From contig JAHWJQ010000157.1 of assembly GCA_019348305.1 (NCBI GenBank), positions 1-5,151 on the forward strand: a DNA stretch of 5,151 nucleotides. The letters are read 5' to 3'. Shown one piece after another: positions 1 through 5,151 of this stretch; position 1 is the stretch's first letter, and each line of letters opens with the position of its first letter. The notes under the pieces are model-generated. The model was not told where the DNA came from. It searched no databases and was given only the letters and a program-made list of their open reading frames with translations. This DNA comes from Actinomycetota bacterium. Lineage in GTDB: Bacteria; Actinomycetota; Acidimicrobiia; Acidimicrobiales; CADCTF01. A program made the translations under genes and the position numbers.

Positions 1-125
1 TTCATAGAACGGCGAGCAACCGTGCTCGGCGCAGTGCCCGCGATGGTCGAGGCTGAGTCACCGCCTCTTCTCGGTGCTCACCCGCCCCTTCTACAGGTGT
101 TCACCGCCGGGGCCGAGAATCGAGA
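1..125. other. Leader region without a supported gene
   Basis: I see no convincing gene here. One plus-strand frame is closed at once by a TAG at 5-7 and another by a TGA at 54-56, so either could be the tail of a gene that starts outside the window, but the fragments are too short to identify. A small perfect hairpin is present: CGAGCA at 13-18, loop ACCG, TGCTCG at 23-28. It lacks a T-rich tail. The region must carry the start signals of the downstream NERD-like gene if that gene is not cotranscribed with something upstream, but I could not pick out a convincing -35/-10 pair. Confidence 0.3.
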
Positions 126-770
126 ATGGCTCAACCCACTGCGTCCGAGGCATCGGGTCCTCGCATCGCCAGGGCCGGGCAAGGCCGGTCACCCATCCTG
201 CGCCGAGCCCTGCGGATCCTGGCCGGGCCGCTTCCCGGTGCGACTCTTCCCCGCTCTGATGGGCCGCTCGGGCAGCGGGAACGAGACGAGCGGACGGTGC
301 TCCACGCCCTACGGGATGAGGGGTGGTACGTGGCTGACGACATCTCCATCGACGGCATTGACGTCGACCACGTCGCCATCGGCCCTGCCGGAGTCCTCGC
401 GGTCCAGGTGATGTGGACGAACCGCCCCGACCCGAGGGGCAAGGCCTCCATCCGAGCTCGCATCGCCGCCCGGCGGCTCCGCCACACCTTGTCTGCCGAA
501 GAGGTCGAGGTCGAGGTCGTGCCCGCCGTCCTCGCCTTCGGCCCGGGGCTCACCAACGAGCCGGGCGGAGTCAAGGTGGTGGACTCGGTAGCGATCCTCT
601 TCGGCGACCAGAGTGACCGCTGGGTCCGTGAGTTGGGCCGGCGCCACCTCCTCTCCGAGACGACGCTGGAAGGCGTTCGCTCGACGGTGGCGGAGCTGCG
701 GGAGGGGCGTCCCGCGCTCACCGGGGCTCCGGGCGGCCGTGCCGACACGGAGCTGGTCGCGGCCTGGTAG
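126..770 (+). CDS. NERD-like (nuclease-related) domain protein, probably catalytically inactive
   Basis: This is a 214-residue soluble protein with no signal peptide or membrane segment. After a basic, low-complexity N-terminus (residues 1-50), residues about 52-100 resemble the core of the NERD domain, a family distantly related to restriction-endonuclease-like (PD-(D/E)XK) folds: a helix (ERTVLHALRDEGW), then IDVDHVAIGPAGVLAVQV. The Asp-His pair (D81, H82) and the following IGPAGV strand are typical of NERD. The usual acidic-x-Lys at the end of that strand (as in ETK) is replaced by Q94-V95-M96, so the metal and catalytic site looks lost. The rest (100-214) contains alternating strands and helices that I do not recognise. 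The ATG at 126 is the best start; the ribosome binding site is weak (purine-rich CGAGAATCGAGA just upstream). The gene ends 20 bases before the methyltransferase gene and probably shares its transcript. Family assignment is by motif recognition only; a different endonuclease-like or non-enzymatic fold is possible. Confidence 0.62.
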   Translation: MAQPTASEASGPRIARAGQGRSPILRRALRILAGPLPGATLPRSDGPLGQRERDERTVLHALRDEGWYVADDISIDGIDVDHVAIGPAGVLAVQVMWTNRPDPRGKASIRARIAARRLRHTLSAEEVEVEVVPAVLAFGPGLTNEPGGVKVVDSVAILFGDQSDRWVRELGRRHLLSETTLEGVRSTVAELREGRPALTGAPGGRADTELVAAW

Positions 771-790
771 CGGTCTGGTAGAACGCAGGC

Positions 791-1753
791 GTGCCTGGGT
801 GGCCGTTCTGGGCGGCGACGGGTGACGACCGCATCGACCGGGCGCTCGAGCTGGCCAACCTCAGCGCCGGCGAGCGCTTCATCGACCTTGGCTGTGGCGA
901 CGGGCGGGTGTTGCTTCGAGCAGCTCGACAGCGCCAGGCGGTCGTGAGCGGGGTCGAGCTCGACGCCGATCTGGCGGCCACGGCCCGAGCGTTGCTCGAG
1001 GACAACGGCGTCCCCGCCACCATCATCGAAGCGGACTTCGCCGACGCCCCTCTCGAGGCCGATGTGGTGTTCGCCTACCTCAGCCCCGCCACGCTGCAAC
1101 GGCTCTCCCCCCGCCTCAGCCGCCTGGCTCCCGGCACCCGGGTGGTCACCGCCGGTTACGCCGTGCCCGGGTGGGTGGCGACATCGGCGGACGACGGCTG
1201 CTACCTGTACCGGCTCCCGATGGAGATGCAGGAGGTCGACCGGGGCCGTCGCGGCTGGGCCACTCCGGGCCTGCTCATCAGCATCCGCCCTGACTCCGCC
1301 ACCCTCGTGGCCGCCAAGCTGCACCACGCCGGCGGTCCTGTCGACCTCCACCTCACCGGCGCGTTGGCCGGCGTCGCAGCGGTGAGGGCCGGAGCCGACG
1401 AGGCCGAGGCCGGCGCCGAGGTCGTGGCGGACCTGCGCTTCGAGCCCCTCGCGGAGGGAACGTTCGTTGACGGGTCGGTGGAGCTGGGGCCTGGCCCTGG
1501 GCCCGAGCGGCCCCCTGAGCGGGGTGACGGGCCCGAGCGGCCCCCTGAGCGGGGTGACGGGCCCGAGCGGCCCCCTGAGCGGGCTGTCCGTGGCGGCGCG
1601 CAGGCGAGGTTGCAGGTGTTCGCAGTCGTCGATTCCGGCGAAGCAGGGGTGTGGGGGCTGAGCGAATCTGGGTGCGACGACGTCGCCGCAGCCGCTGCCG
1701 GCGGCCGGTTGGAGCGGGTGCTTGCGACGGCCCGCCGGCTCGGGTCGGCTCCC
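791..1753 (+). repeat. Coding repeat unit A of the duplicated methyltransferase
   Basis: This is the first half of an intragenic tandem duplication (residues 1-321). It aligns without a gap to unit B from residue 2 to about residue 231, an offset of 321 residues. It then carries an extra stretch of roughly 36 residues holding the GPERPPERGD repeats, before realigning at LQVFAVVDSG (unit B: LRIFAAVDAG) and finishing with an alanine-rich helix. The boundary with unit B is placed just before the second W-P-x-W segment and is approximate. Confidence 0.85.
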
Positions 1754-2611
1754 ACGCCTCGCTGGCCTCTCTGGGCCGCGACCAGTGACGAGCGCATCGA
1801 CCTCGCGCTCGACCTCGCCGGCCTGCGCCCCGGCGAGCGGCTGCTCGACGTGGGATGCGGCGACGGGCGGGTGCTGTTGCGAGCAGCCGTCCTTCGACAG
1901 GCAACCGTCCACGGGATCGAGATCGATCCGGAGCTAGCGGCCAAGGCGCGAGAGCTGCTGGCGGACCACGGCATCGCCGCGACCATCACCGAAGCCGATT
2001 TCACCCAGGCGTCGCTCGATGCCGACGTCGTCTTCGCCTACCTGAGCACCGCCACCTTGCAGCGCTTGACGCCCCGGTTGGCGCAGTTGCCGGCGGGGGC
2101 CCGGGTGGTGACTGCGGAGCATCCGGTGCCGGGCTGGCAGGCCGACGCCTTCGCCGGGGGGTGCTGGCTGTACCACCTGCCTGCACTACCGGTCTTGGTC
2201 GACCGTGCGAGGCGAGGTTGGGCGAGCGCGGGGCTCCTCATCAGCATCCGCCCCGAGTCGCGGCTGCTGACGGTGGCCAAGCTGCACCACCCCGGCGGGC
2301 CGGTCACCGTCACGGTTGGCGAGGAACTGGCCGGGGTGGTGAGCGTGCGGGCGGGCGCCGACCTCGCTCCGGCGGGGGAAGAGGTGGCAGTCGACCTGCA
2401 GTTCGAGCCCCTGGCGGAGGGGGCACTGGTCACCGGCATGGTCTTCGGCCCGGAGGGCGCAACCCTGCGCATCTTCGCTGCCGTCGATGCCGGCCAGCCG
2501 GGGCTGTGGGGGCTGACGGAGGGGGACTGCGTGAAAGTGGCCGGCGTCTTCAGCGACGGCGACCCGAGCCCCGCCCTGGAGGCTGCCCGCGCCTTCGCCA
2601 GCGCCGGCTGA
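791..2611 (+). CDS. Tandem-duplicated FAM173-like SAM-dependent methyltransferase
   Basis: This 606-residue protein consists of two head-to-tail copies of one unit. Copy A is residues 1-321 and copy B is 322-606. Each begins with a W-P-x-W-A-A-T segment and continues as a class I (seven-strand) methyltransferase. Motif I is D32-LGCGDGR in A and D353-VGCGDGR in B. The acidic residue at the end of strand 2 is E56 and E377. The EADF segment holds D82 and D403, and DVVFAYLS leads strand 4. The order of motifs, including the RVVTA..VPGW stretch ending at W128/W449, matches the FAM173 family, whose mitochondrial members methylate lysines on membrane carriers and the ATP synthase c subunit. The bacterial substrate is unknown. 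Over residues 2-128 against 323-449 I count about 86 of 127 identical without gaps, and both SAM sites look intact. Each catalytic part is followed by a strand-rich module (about 143-235 and 464-556) that I cannot name. The GTG start at 791 lacks a clear ribosome binding site, but copy B aligns from residue 2, which supports it. No membrane segment is seen, so it is likely cytoplasmic. It lies 20 bases after the NERD-like gene. Confidence 0.85.
   Translation: MPGWPFWAATGDDRIDRALELANLSAGERFIDLGCGDGRVLLRAARQRQAVVSGVELDADLAATARALLEDNGVPATIIEADFADAPLEADVVFAYLSPATLQRLSPRLSRLAPGTRVVTAGYAVPGWVATSADDGCYLYRLPMEMQEVDRGRRGWATPGLLISIRPDSATLVAAKLHHAGGPVDLHLTGALAGVAAVRAGADEAEAGAEVVADLRFEPLAEGTFVDGSVELGPGPGPERPPERGDGPERPPERGDGPERPPERAVRGGAQARLQVFAVVDSGEAGVWGLSESGCDDVAAAAAGGRLERVLATARRLGSAPTPRWPLWAATSDERIDLALDLAGLRPGERLLDVGCGDGRVLLRAAVLRQATVHGIEIDPELAAKARELLADHGIAATITEADFTQASLDADVVFAYLSTATLQRLTPRLAQLPAGARVVTAEHPVPGWQADAFAGGCWLYHLPALPVLVDRARRGWASAGLLISIRPESRLLTVAKLHHPGGPVTVTVGEELAGVVSVRAGADLAPAGEEVAVDLQFEPLAEGALVTGMVFGPEGATLRIFAAVDAGQPGLWGLTEGDCVKVAGVFSDGDPSPALEAARAFASAG
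1501..1583 (+). repeat. 30-bp in-frame tandem repeat, 2.8 copies
   Basis: There are two perfect 30-base units at 1501-1530 and 1531-1560, and a third that is exact for its first 23 bases (1561-1583) before decaying. The unit starts GCCCGAGCGG and ends GGGGTGACGG. Because 30 is a multiple of three, each unit encodes the same decapeptide, GPERPPERGD, within the methyltransferase protein (about residues 237-264), preceded by a GPGPGP run. Each unit contains GAGCGG twice, 12 bases apart, hinting at an older, shorter repeat. The encoded segment is charged, proline-rich and very likely disordered. The exactness suggests recent expansion by replication slippage. Confidence 0.97.
1754..2608 (+). repeat. 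Coding repeat unit B of the duplicated methyltransferase
   Basis: This is the second half of the duplication (residues 322-606). It is the shorter copy: the loop that holds the decapeptide repeats in unit A is only FGPEGAT here, which probably shows the ancestral state. The two units have diverged clearly at the DNA level but share short identical runs, for example around the GCGACGGGCGGGTG that encodes motif I, so the duplication is not recent. Confidence 0.85.
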
Positions 2612-2658
2612 GCTCGAACGTCTCTCCCCGCCCCGAGGTTTCTGCCACCATCCACGGC

Positions 2659-3630
2659 GTGGGTGGAGGCGGCAAGGGGGAGTCGGCACCGCTGCAGGTC
2701 GATGCTGTCCTCGATGTCATCCTGTCCAGCGCGGCCCGCCTCTTCGAGGGGGAGGGCTCGATCATGCTCGTTGCGGCGGCCGGTGAGCTCGAGGTCGTGG
2801 CGGCGCCAGACAATCCCGCTGCGGTGGGTGCGCGTGTTCCCTTCGGTCAGGGCATCGCCGGGAAGGTGGCCGCCAGCCAAAAGGCGATCCTGGTGTCCGG
2901 TCGCACCGGCAAGCTACGGCGGTCGGTCGACAGCGCCATGTGCGTGCCGTTCGTGCAACAAGGCCGCCTGTTCGGGATCCTCAACCTCTCGGCCATGGGC
3001 GGGCGCAACTACTCCAACCACGACCTCGCCGCCGCCGGCGTGTTCGCCGGCATCGCCGCCAACGCCTTGGCCGAGGCCCGACTCTACGAAAAGGTGCGGC
3101 GGGAGGGCGCCCCGGATGCCAACCACCACCTGGCGGTGATGCTCAAGCACATGAAGTCAGCCGCGTCCGTCGACTTCGTCGAGCGCGCCGTCGACGAGCG
3201 GGTCGACGCCGCTGCGGTCGGCCGGGCGCTCGTCGATGAGGCAGAACGGCTCGGCCGCCCCACCGACCTCCGGGGCGCCCGCTCGGTGGTCGTACTGGGG
3301 CGGACGCAGATCCTTCGTCGGGCGCTCAAGGAGCTCCTGGACAACGCCCACCTCCACGGCCGGCCACCCGTCCGGCTGATCTTCGAAGGCGACGGGGACC
3401 GCCATGTCCTGTTGACCGTCTCCGACGGCGGGCCGGGGGTGCCGCCCCCGGCGCGTGCCACGGTGTTCGAGCCGTTCGGCCGCCTCGACCGGCCGACCGA
3501 TGGCCCTGGCATCGGGCTCGGCCTCACCATCGTCGCTCGGCTGGTGGAGGCGATGGATGCAACGGTGGCGTTCGTCGATACCGGAAGTGGCGGGCCGGCA
3601 GTGCGGATCCGGTTGAATCGGCCCCGCTGA
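2659..3630 (+). CDS. GAF domain and histidine-kinase-type ATPase protein with reduced DHp region
   Basis: This is a 323-residue soluble signalling protein. Residues about 12-148 form a GAF domain, a small-ligand or redox/light sensing fold; the VPFGQGIAGKVA segment at 60-71 and the later MCVPFVQQGRLFGILNLS strands are typical. Residues about 210-323 form a HATPase_c domain with an N box (E225-LLDNAHLH), a G1 box (D256-GGPG), an F box (V269-FEPFG) and a G2 box (G284-IGLGL), all intact, so ATP binding is expected. Only about 60 residues separate the two domains and they lack the standard H-E-x-R-x-P phosphoacceptor motif; H156, H157 and H164 are the only histidines there. No membrane segment is present. 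The frame is open far upstream into the methyltransferase gene, so the start must be inferred: GTG at 2659 is the first usual start codon after that gene's stop and leaves a complete GAF domain; the ribosome binding site is poor. It may act as a kinase, or as an ATP-binding partner without autophosphorylation. No response regulator is visible. Confidence 0.85.
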   Translation: MGGGGKGESAPLQVDAVLDVILSSAARLFEGEGSIMLVAAAGELEVVAAPDNPAAVGARVPFGQGIAGKVAASQKAILVSGRTGKLRRSVDSAMCVPFVQQGRLFGILNLSAMGGRNYSNHDLAAAGVFAGIAANALAEARLYEKVRREGAPDANHHLAVMLKHMKSAASVDFVERAVDERVDAAAVGRALVDEAERLGRPTDLRGARSVVVLGRTQILRRALKELLDNAHLHGRPPVRLIFEGDGDRHVLLTVSDGGPGVPPPARATVFEPFGRLDRPTDGPGIGLGLTIVARLVEAMDATVAFVDTGSGGPAVRIRLNRPR

Positions 3631-3693
3631 ATCACCCAGGAGGGCTTGCCCACATACCCCGGTTGATGGTTGGCTGAGTGGACGCGGTGGATC

Positions 3694-3744
3694 GGAGCCC
3701 CGCGTTGCGACAGGGCAGCGGCCCTCCGCCGGCTCCTTCGTTTT
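3694..3744 (+). terminator. Possible intrinsic terminator or leader hairpin
   Basis: The gap of 136 bases after the GAF/ATPase gene holds a two-part stem. An outer helix pairs GGAGCC (3694-3699) with GGCTCC (3731-3736), and an inner helix pairs AGGGC (3712-3716) with GCCCT (3721-3725) around the loop AGCG. TTCGTTTT follows at 3737-3744, an unusually T-rich run for this DNA. This would fit termination of the three-gene transcript. The internal loop is large, so the structure may be weak, and its closeness to the next start codon means it could instead lie in that gene's leader. Confidence 0.35.
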
Positions 3745-3752
3745 CGCCAAAC

Positions 3753-3758
3753 GAGAGG
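3753..3758 (+). promoter_or_regulatory. Ribosome binding site deciding the start at 3767
   Basis: GAGAGG lies 8 bases before the GTG at 3767, a normal Shine-Dalgarno spacing. The alternative in-frame GTG at 3758 overlaps this purine run and would have no room for ribosome binding, so 3767 is preferred. Confidence 0.6.
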
Positions 3759-3766
3759 TGCCGCCC

Positions 3767-4651
3767 GTGATCCCCGCCCCTGGCCTGGCCGAGGTCGACC
3801 GCCTCGACCGACTGGTCACCCTGCTCGACGCTGCATCCATCGACGACGGCTGGTACCAGCCCCACCGGCTCGTGATGCTCGATGCCGACCCGTCCGACCC
3901 GACGGTGGTGCTGCTGGGCCAGCGAGTTCTTCCCGACGGGGACCACCCCCTCCAACACCTCCTGGGCTTCAGTGCGCCCGAGCAGTGGTCGGCGCTGGGC
4001 GCCGTGTGCTTCGGCTGGGCTGCCCCCTCGGGCGGCGCTGACATCCACTACGGCACGACCAGCGAACGACCCGGCCGTCACCCGGAGCGTCGCCGGGTGA
4101 GGGTGGTGACGCTGGTCGACCGCAACGGCGACGCCCGCGCGACCGCGGCGATGGACGATGGCACCGTGACGGACGAGGCGCCCCATGGAGCGCTCGACGA
4201 CGCACTCCGCCGGTGCCTCGGCCTGGCCACGCCTCCTCCGCCGACGACAACGGCCGAGCTCTTCGCGGTCATGTGGCTGCAGGGGCTGCTGTCGGCGCCG
4301 AGGGGGATCTCCTGGGCCGAGGCAGCCGAGCGGCACCCGGCTTTCGCATGGCTGCGGTCGCTGGGGCGCCGCCCCCGCGCCGATGACCTCACCACCGCGG
4401 CGCGCGCGCTGGCCGAGACGCTGGACTGGCCGGCGCTGCGGGCCACCGTCGCCCGCCAGCGGGAGGCGACGTTGCTCGCCCCGGAACTGGCCGGCTGGAT
4501 GGACGACGGCATGTTCGCCCGCTGGATCCTCGCCGACTACCCGCCCTTGCCGGCGCTGCTCGAGGCGCTGGAGGTGGCACTGGCGCCGGCGTTCCTGGGC
4601 AGGGTCAGGCGCACCGTCGACGAGTGGTGCCTCGCGAGCGGCACGGGCTGA
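3767..4651 (+). CDS. Uncharacterised actinobacterial protein
   Basis: I do not recognise this 294-residue protein (297 if it starts at the GTG at 3758). It has no signal peptide and no convincing membrane segment, so it is probably cytoplasmic. The first half (to about residue 150) looks mixed alpha/beta: a helical start (GLAEVDRLDRLVTLLDAA), strands such as TVVLLGQRVL, WSALGAVCFGWAA and RVRVVTLVDRNGD, then a helix ALDDALRRCLGL. A short PPPPTTT linker near residues 156-162 leads to an all-helical second half rich in tryptophan (AELFAVMWLQGLL, LDWPALRATVARQ, WMDDGMFARWILADYPPL). No catalytic or nucleotide-binding motif stands out. GC-rich third positions and the solid ribosome binding site support a real gene. 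It converges with nuoN, 71 bases from stop to stop, and is separated from the upstream cluster by 136 bases, so it may be transcribed alone. Confidence 0.8.
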   Translation: MIPAPGLAEVDRLDRLVTLLDAASIDDGWYQPHRLVMLDADPSDPTVVLLGQRVLPDGDHPLQHLLGFSAPEQWSALGAVCFGWAAPSGGADIHYGTTSERPGRHPERRRVRVVTLVDRNGDARATAAMDDGTVTDEAPHGALDDALRRCLGLATPPPPTTTAELFAVMWLQGLLSAPRGISWAEAAERHPAFAWLRSLGRRPRADDLTTAARALAETLDWPALRATVARQREATLLAPELAGWMDDGMFARWILADYPPLPALLEALEVALAPAFLGRVRRTVDEWCLASGTG

Positions 4652-4667
4652 CTGCGGCGGCGTCCTC

Positions 4668-4706
4668 GGGCAGGCTCAGCGTCGCCAGGCGACGCTGGGG
4701 CTGCCC
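4668..4706. terminator. Strong hairpin between convergent genes, likely bidirectional terminator
   Basis: CAGCGTCGC (4677-4685) pairs perfectly with GCGACGCTG (4689-4697) around the loop CAG. The stem continues through a T-G and a C-G pair, one G/G mismatch (4674/4700), and then GGGCAG (4668-4673) against CTGCCC (4701-4706). That gives about 17 pairs in 39 bases, centred between the stop at 4649-4651 and the nuoN stop at 4723-4725. Neither side has a T tract, which is common for terminators in GC-rich actinobacteria, so either it works by a strong stem alone or it protects the two mRNA 3' ends. Confidence 0.7.
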
Positions 4707-4722
4707 AAAGCGCGGAAGGCGG

Positions 4723-5151
4723 TCAGAAGAGCAGGGTGGCCCGGCGGGCGAACTCGAAGAAGGCGCCCGAAGTGATGGGGAAGCCGGCGATGAGGGTGAA
4801 GGCCACGGCGGAGACGAGGGCCAGGCCGGCCGAGAAGGGCACCGGGACCGTCGATCCGTCGCCGCCCTCCTCAACCGGGGAGAACATCACCAGGATCACC
4901 CGCAGGTAGAAAAAGGCTGCCACCACGGCCGCCAGCATGGCGATCAGGGCCAACGCGTAGGAACCACTGTCGGCCGCAGCCGAGATCACGTAGAACTTGG
5001 CGAGGAAGCCCGAGGTGAAGGGGACGCCGGCCTGGGCCATGAGAAGCACGGCGAAGCCGAGGGCGAGGGCGGGGCGGCGCGTCGACAGGCCCCGGTAGGC
5101 CTCCAGTTGGTGCGCGGCGTCGCCCCGCCGGCCCACCAGCGTGGCAATCCC
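4723..5151 (-). CDS. nuoN: NADH-quinone oxidoreductase subunit N, C-terminal part
   Basis: This is the 3' end of nuoN; the 5' part lies beyond the right edge, so about 142 C-terminal residues are visible of a protein usually near 480-520. NuoN is one of the three antiporter-like membrane subunits of respiratory complex I and contributes a proton path. Recognisable features are the connecting loop GRRGDAAHQLEAYRGL, the membrane helix that leads into the hallmark AGVPFTSGFLAKFYV (its lysine codon at 4996-4998 fits the buried lysine of the late antiporter helices), a second helix ALIAMLAAVVAAFFYLRVI, and a last helix around AGLALVSAVAFTLIAGF. The protein ends in FARRATLLF and a TGA. A hydrophilic, acidic loop (SPVEEGGDGS) separates the last two helices. 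The valine codon GTG at 5134-5136 is internal, since the frame continues to the edge as GIATL. It is the customary last gene of a nuo operon, which fits the terminator-like hairpin just beyond it. Confidence 0.95.
   Translation of the reverse strand, partial: GIATLVGRRGDAAHQLEAYRGLSTRRPALALGFAVLLMAQAGVPFTSGFLAKFYVISAAADSGSYALALIAMLAAVVAAFFYLRVILVMFSPVEEGGDGSTVPVPFSAGLALVSAVAFTLIAGFPITSGAFFEFARRATLLF

Noticed and set aside
22..411. Plus-strand open frame overlapping the start of the NERD-like gene
   Set aside because: Proline- and serine-rich, with no domain. The overlapping frame from 126 has the recognisable NERD-like motif.
1501..1583. CRISPR-like array because of regular 30-base repeats
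   Set aside because: The units abut with no spacers and lie in frame inside a coding region.
131..1912. Very long minus-strand open frame (593 codons) opposite the first two genes
   Set aside because: Its translation is low-complexity, rich in R, P, G and S, with no recognisable domain, and it lies antisense to the clearly coding methyltransferase. Long antisense frames are expected at this GC content.
1855..2658. Upstream extension of the GAF/ATPase reading frame
   Set aside because: The frame is open but overlaps the second methyltransferase half, and the translation is arginine- and glycine-rich without domains. The GAF domain is complete from the GTG at 2659.
2038..2880. Minus-strand open frame across the methyltransferase/GAF junction
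   Set aside because: It is antisense to two well-supported genes and its translation lacks any family resemblance.
3660..3745. Possible serine tRNA, because TTGGCTGAGTGG resembles a tRNA-Ser D arm
   Set aside because: No acceptor stem pairing, no T-arm GTTCGAAT-type sequence and no anticodon arm could be placed.
4605..4874. Minus-strand frame overlapping the nuoN end and the terminator hairpin
   Set aside because: Its translation is a serine/proline/arginine-rich shadow of nuoN in another frame and crosses the hairpin.

Overview
The window is very GC-rich DNA (roughly 70% G+C by eye) with GTG start codons, tightly packed genes and strong G/C preference at third codon positions. Together with the actinobacterial look of the NuoN C-terminus, this suggests a high-GC actinomycete, perhaps of the class Acidimicrobiia. 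The lineage is inferred from composition and protein style, not from a marker gene.

Layout. Positions 1-125 are a short leader with no supported gene. Positions 126-770 encode a NERD-like protein whose nuclease signature is not intact. Only 20 bases later, 791-2611 encodes a 606-residue protein built from two tandem copies of a FAM173-like class I SAM-dependent methyltransferase, each followed by the same unrecognised C-terminal module. The first copy also carries an in-frame 30-bp tandem repeat (GPERPPERGD units) that the second copy lacks. After a further 47 bases, 2659-3630 encodes a GAF plus HATPase_c protein resembling a cytoplasmic sensor kinase but with little room for a phosphoacceptor (DHp) domain. 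These three genes share a strand and are close enough to be one transcript. A 136-base gap holding a possible terminator or leader hairpin precedes 3767-4651, an uncharacterised soluble protein. It converges on the minus strand with the 3' end of nuoN (complex I subunit N), which runs off the right edge. A strong hairpin lies between the two convergent stop codons.

How the genes may work together. nuoN belongs to the core respiratory NADH dehydrogenase and is probably the last gene of a nuo operon entering from the right. The plus-strand genes look like an accessory cluster of a degenerate nuclease-like protein, a double methyltransferase and a GAF/ATPase signalling protein. No shared pathway can be proven from sequence. 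The most unusual item is the fused duplicated methyltransferase with both SAM sites apparently intact. No RNA gene, mobile element or CRISPR array was found.
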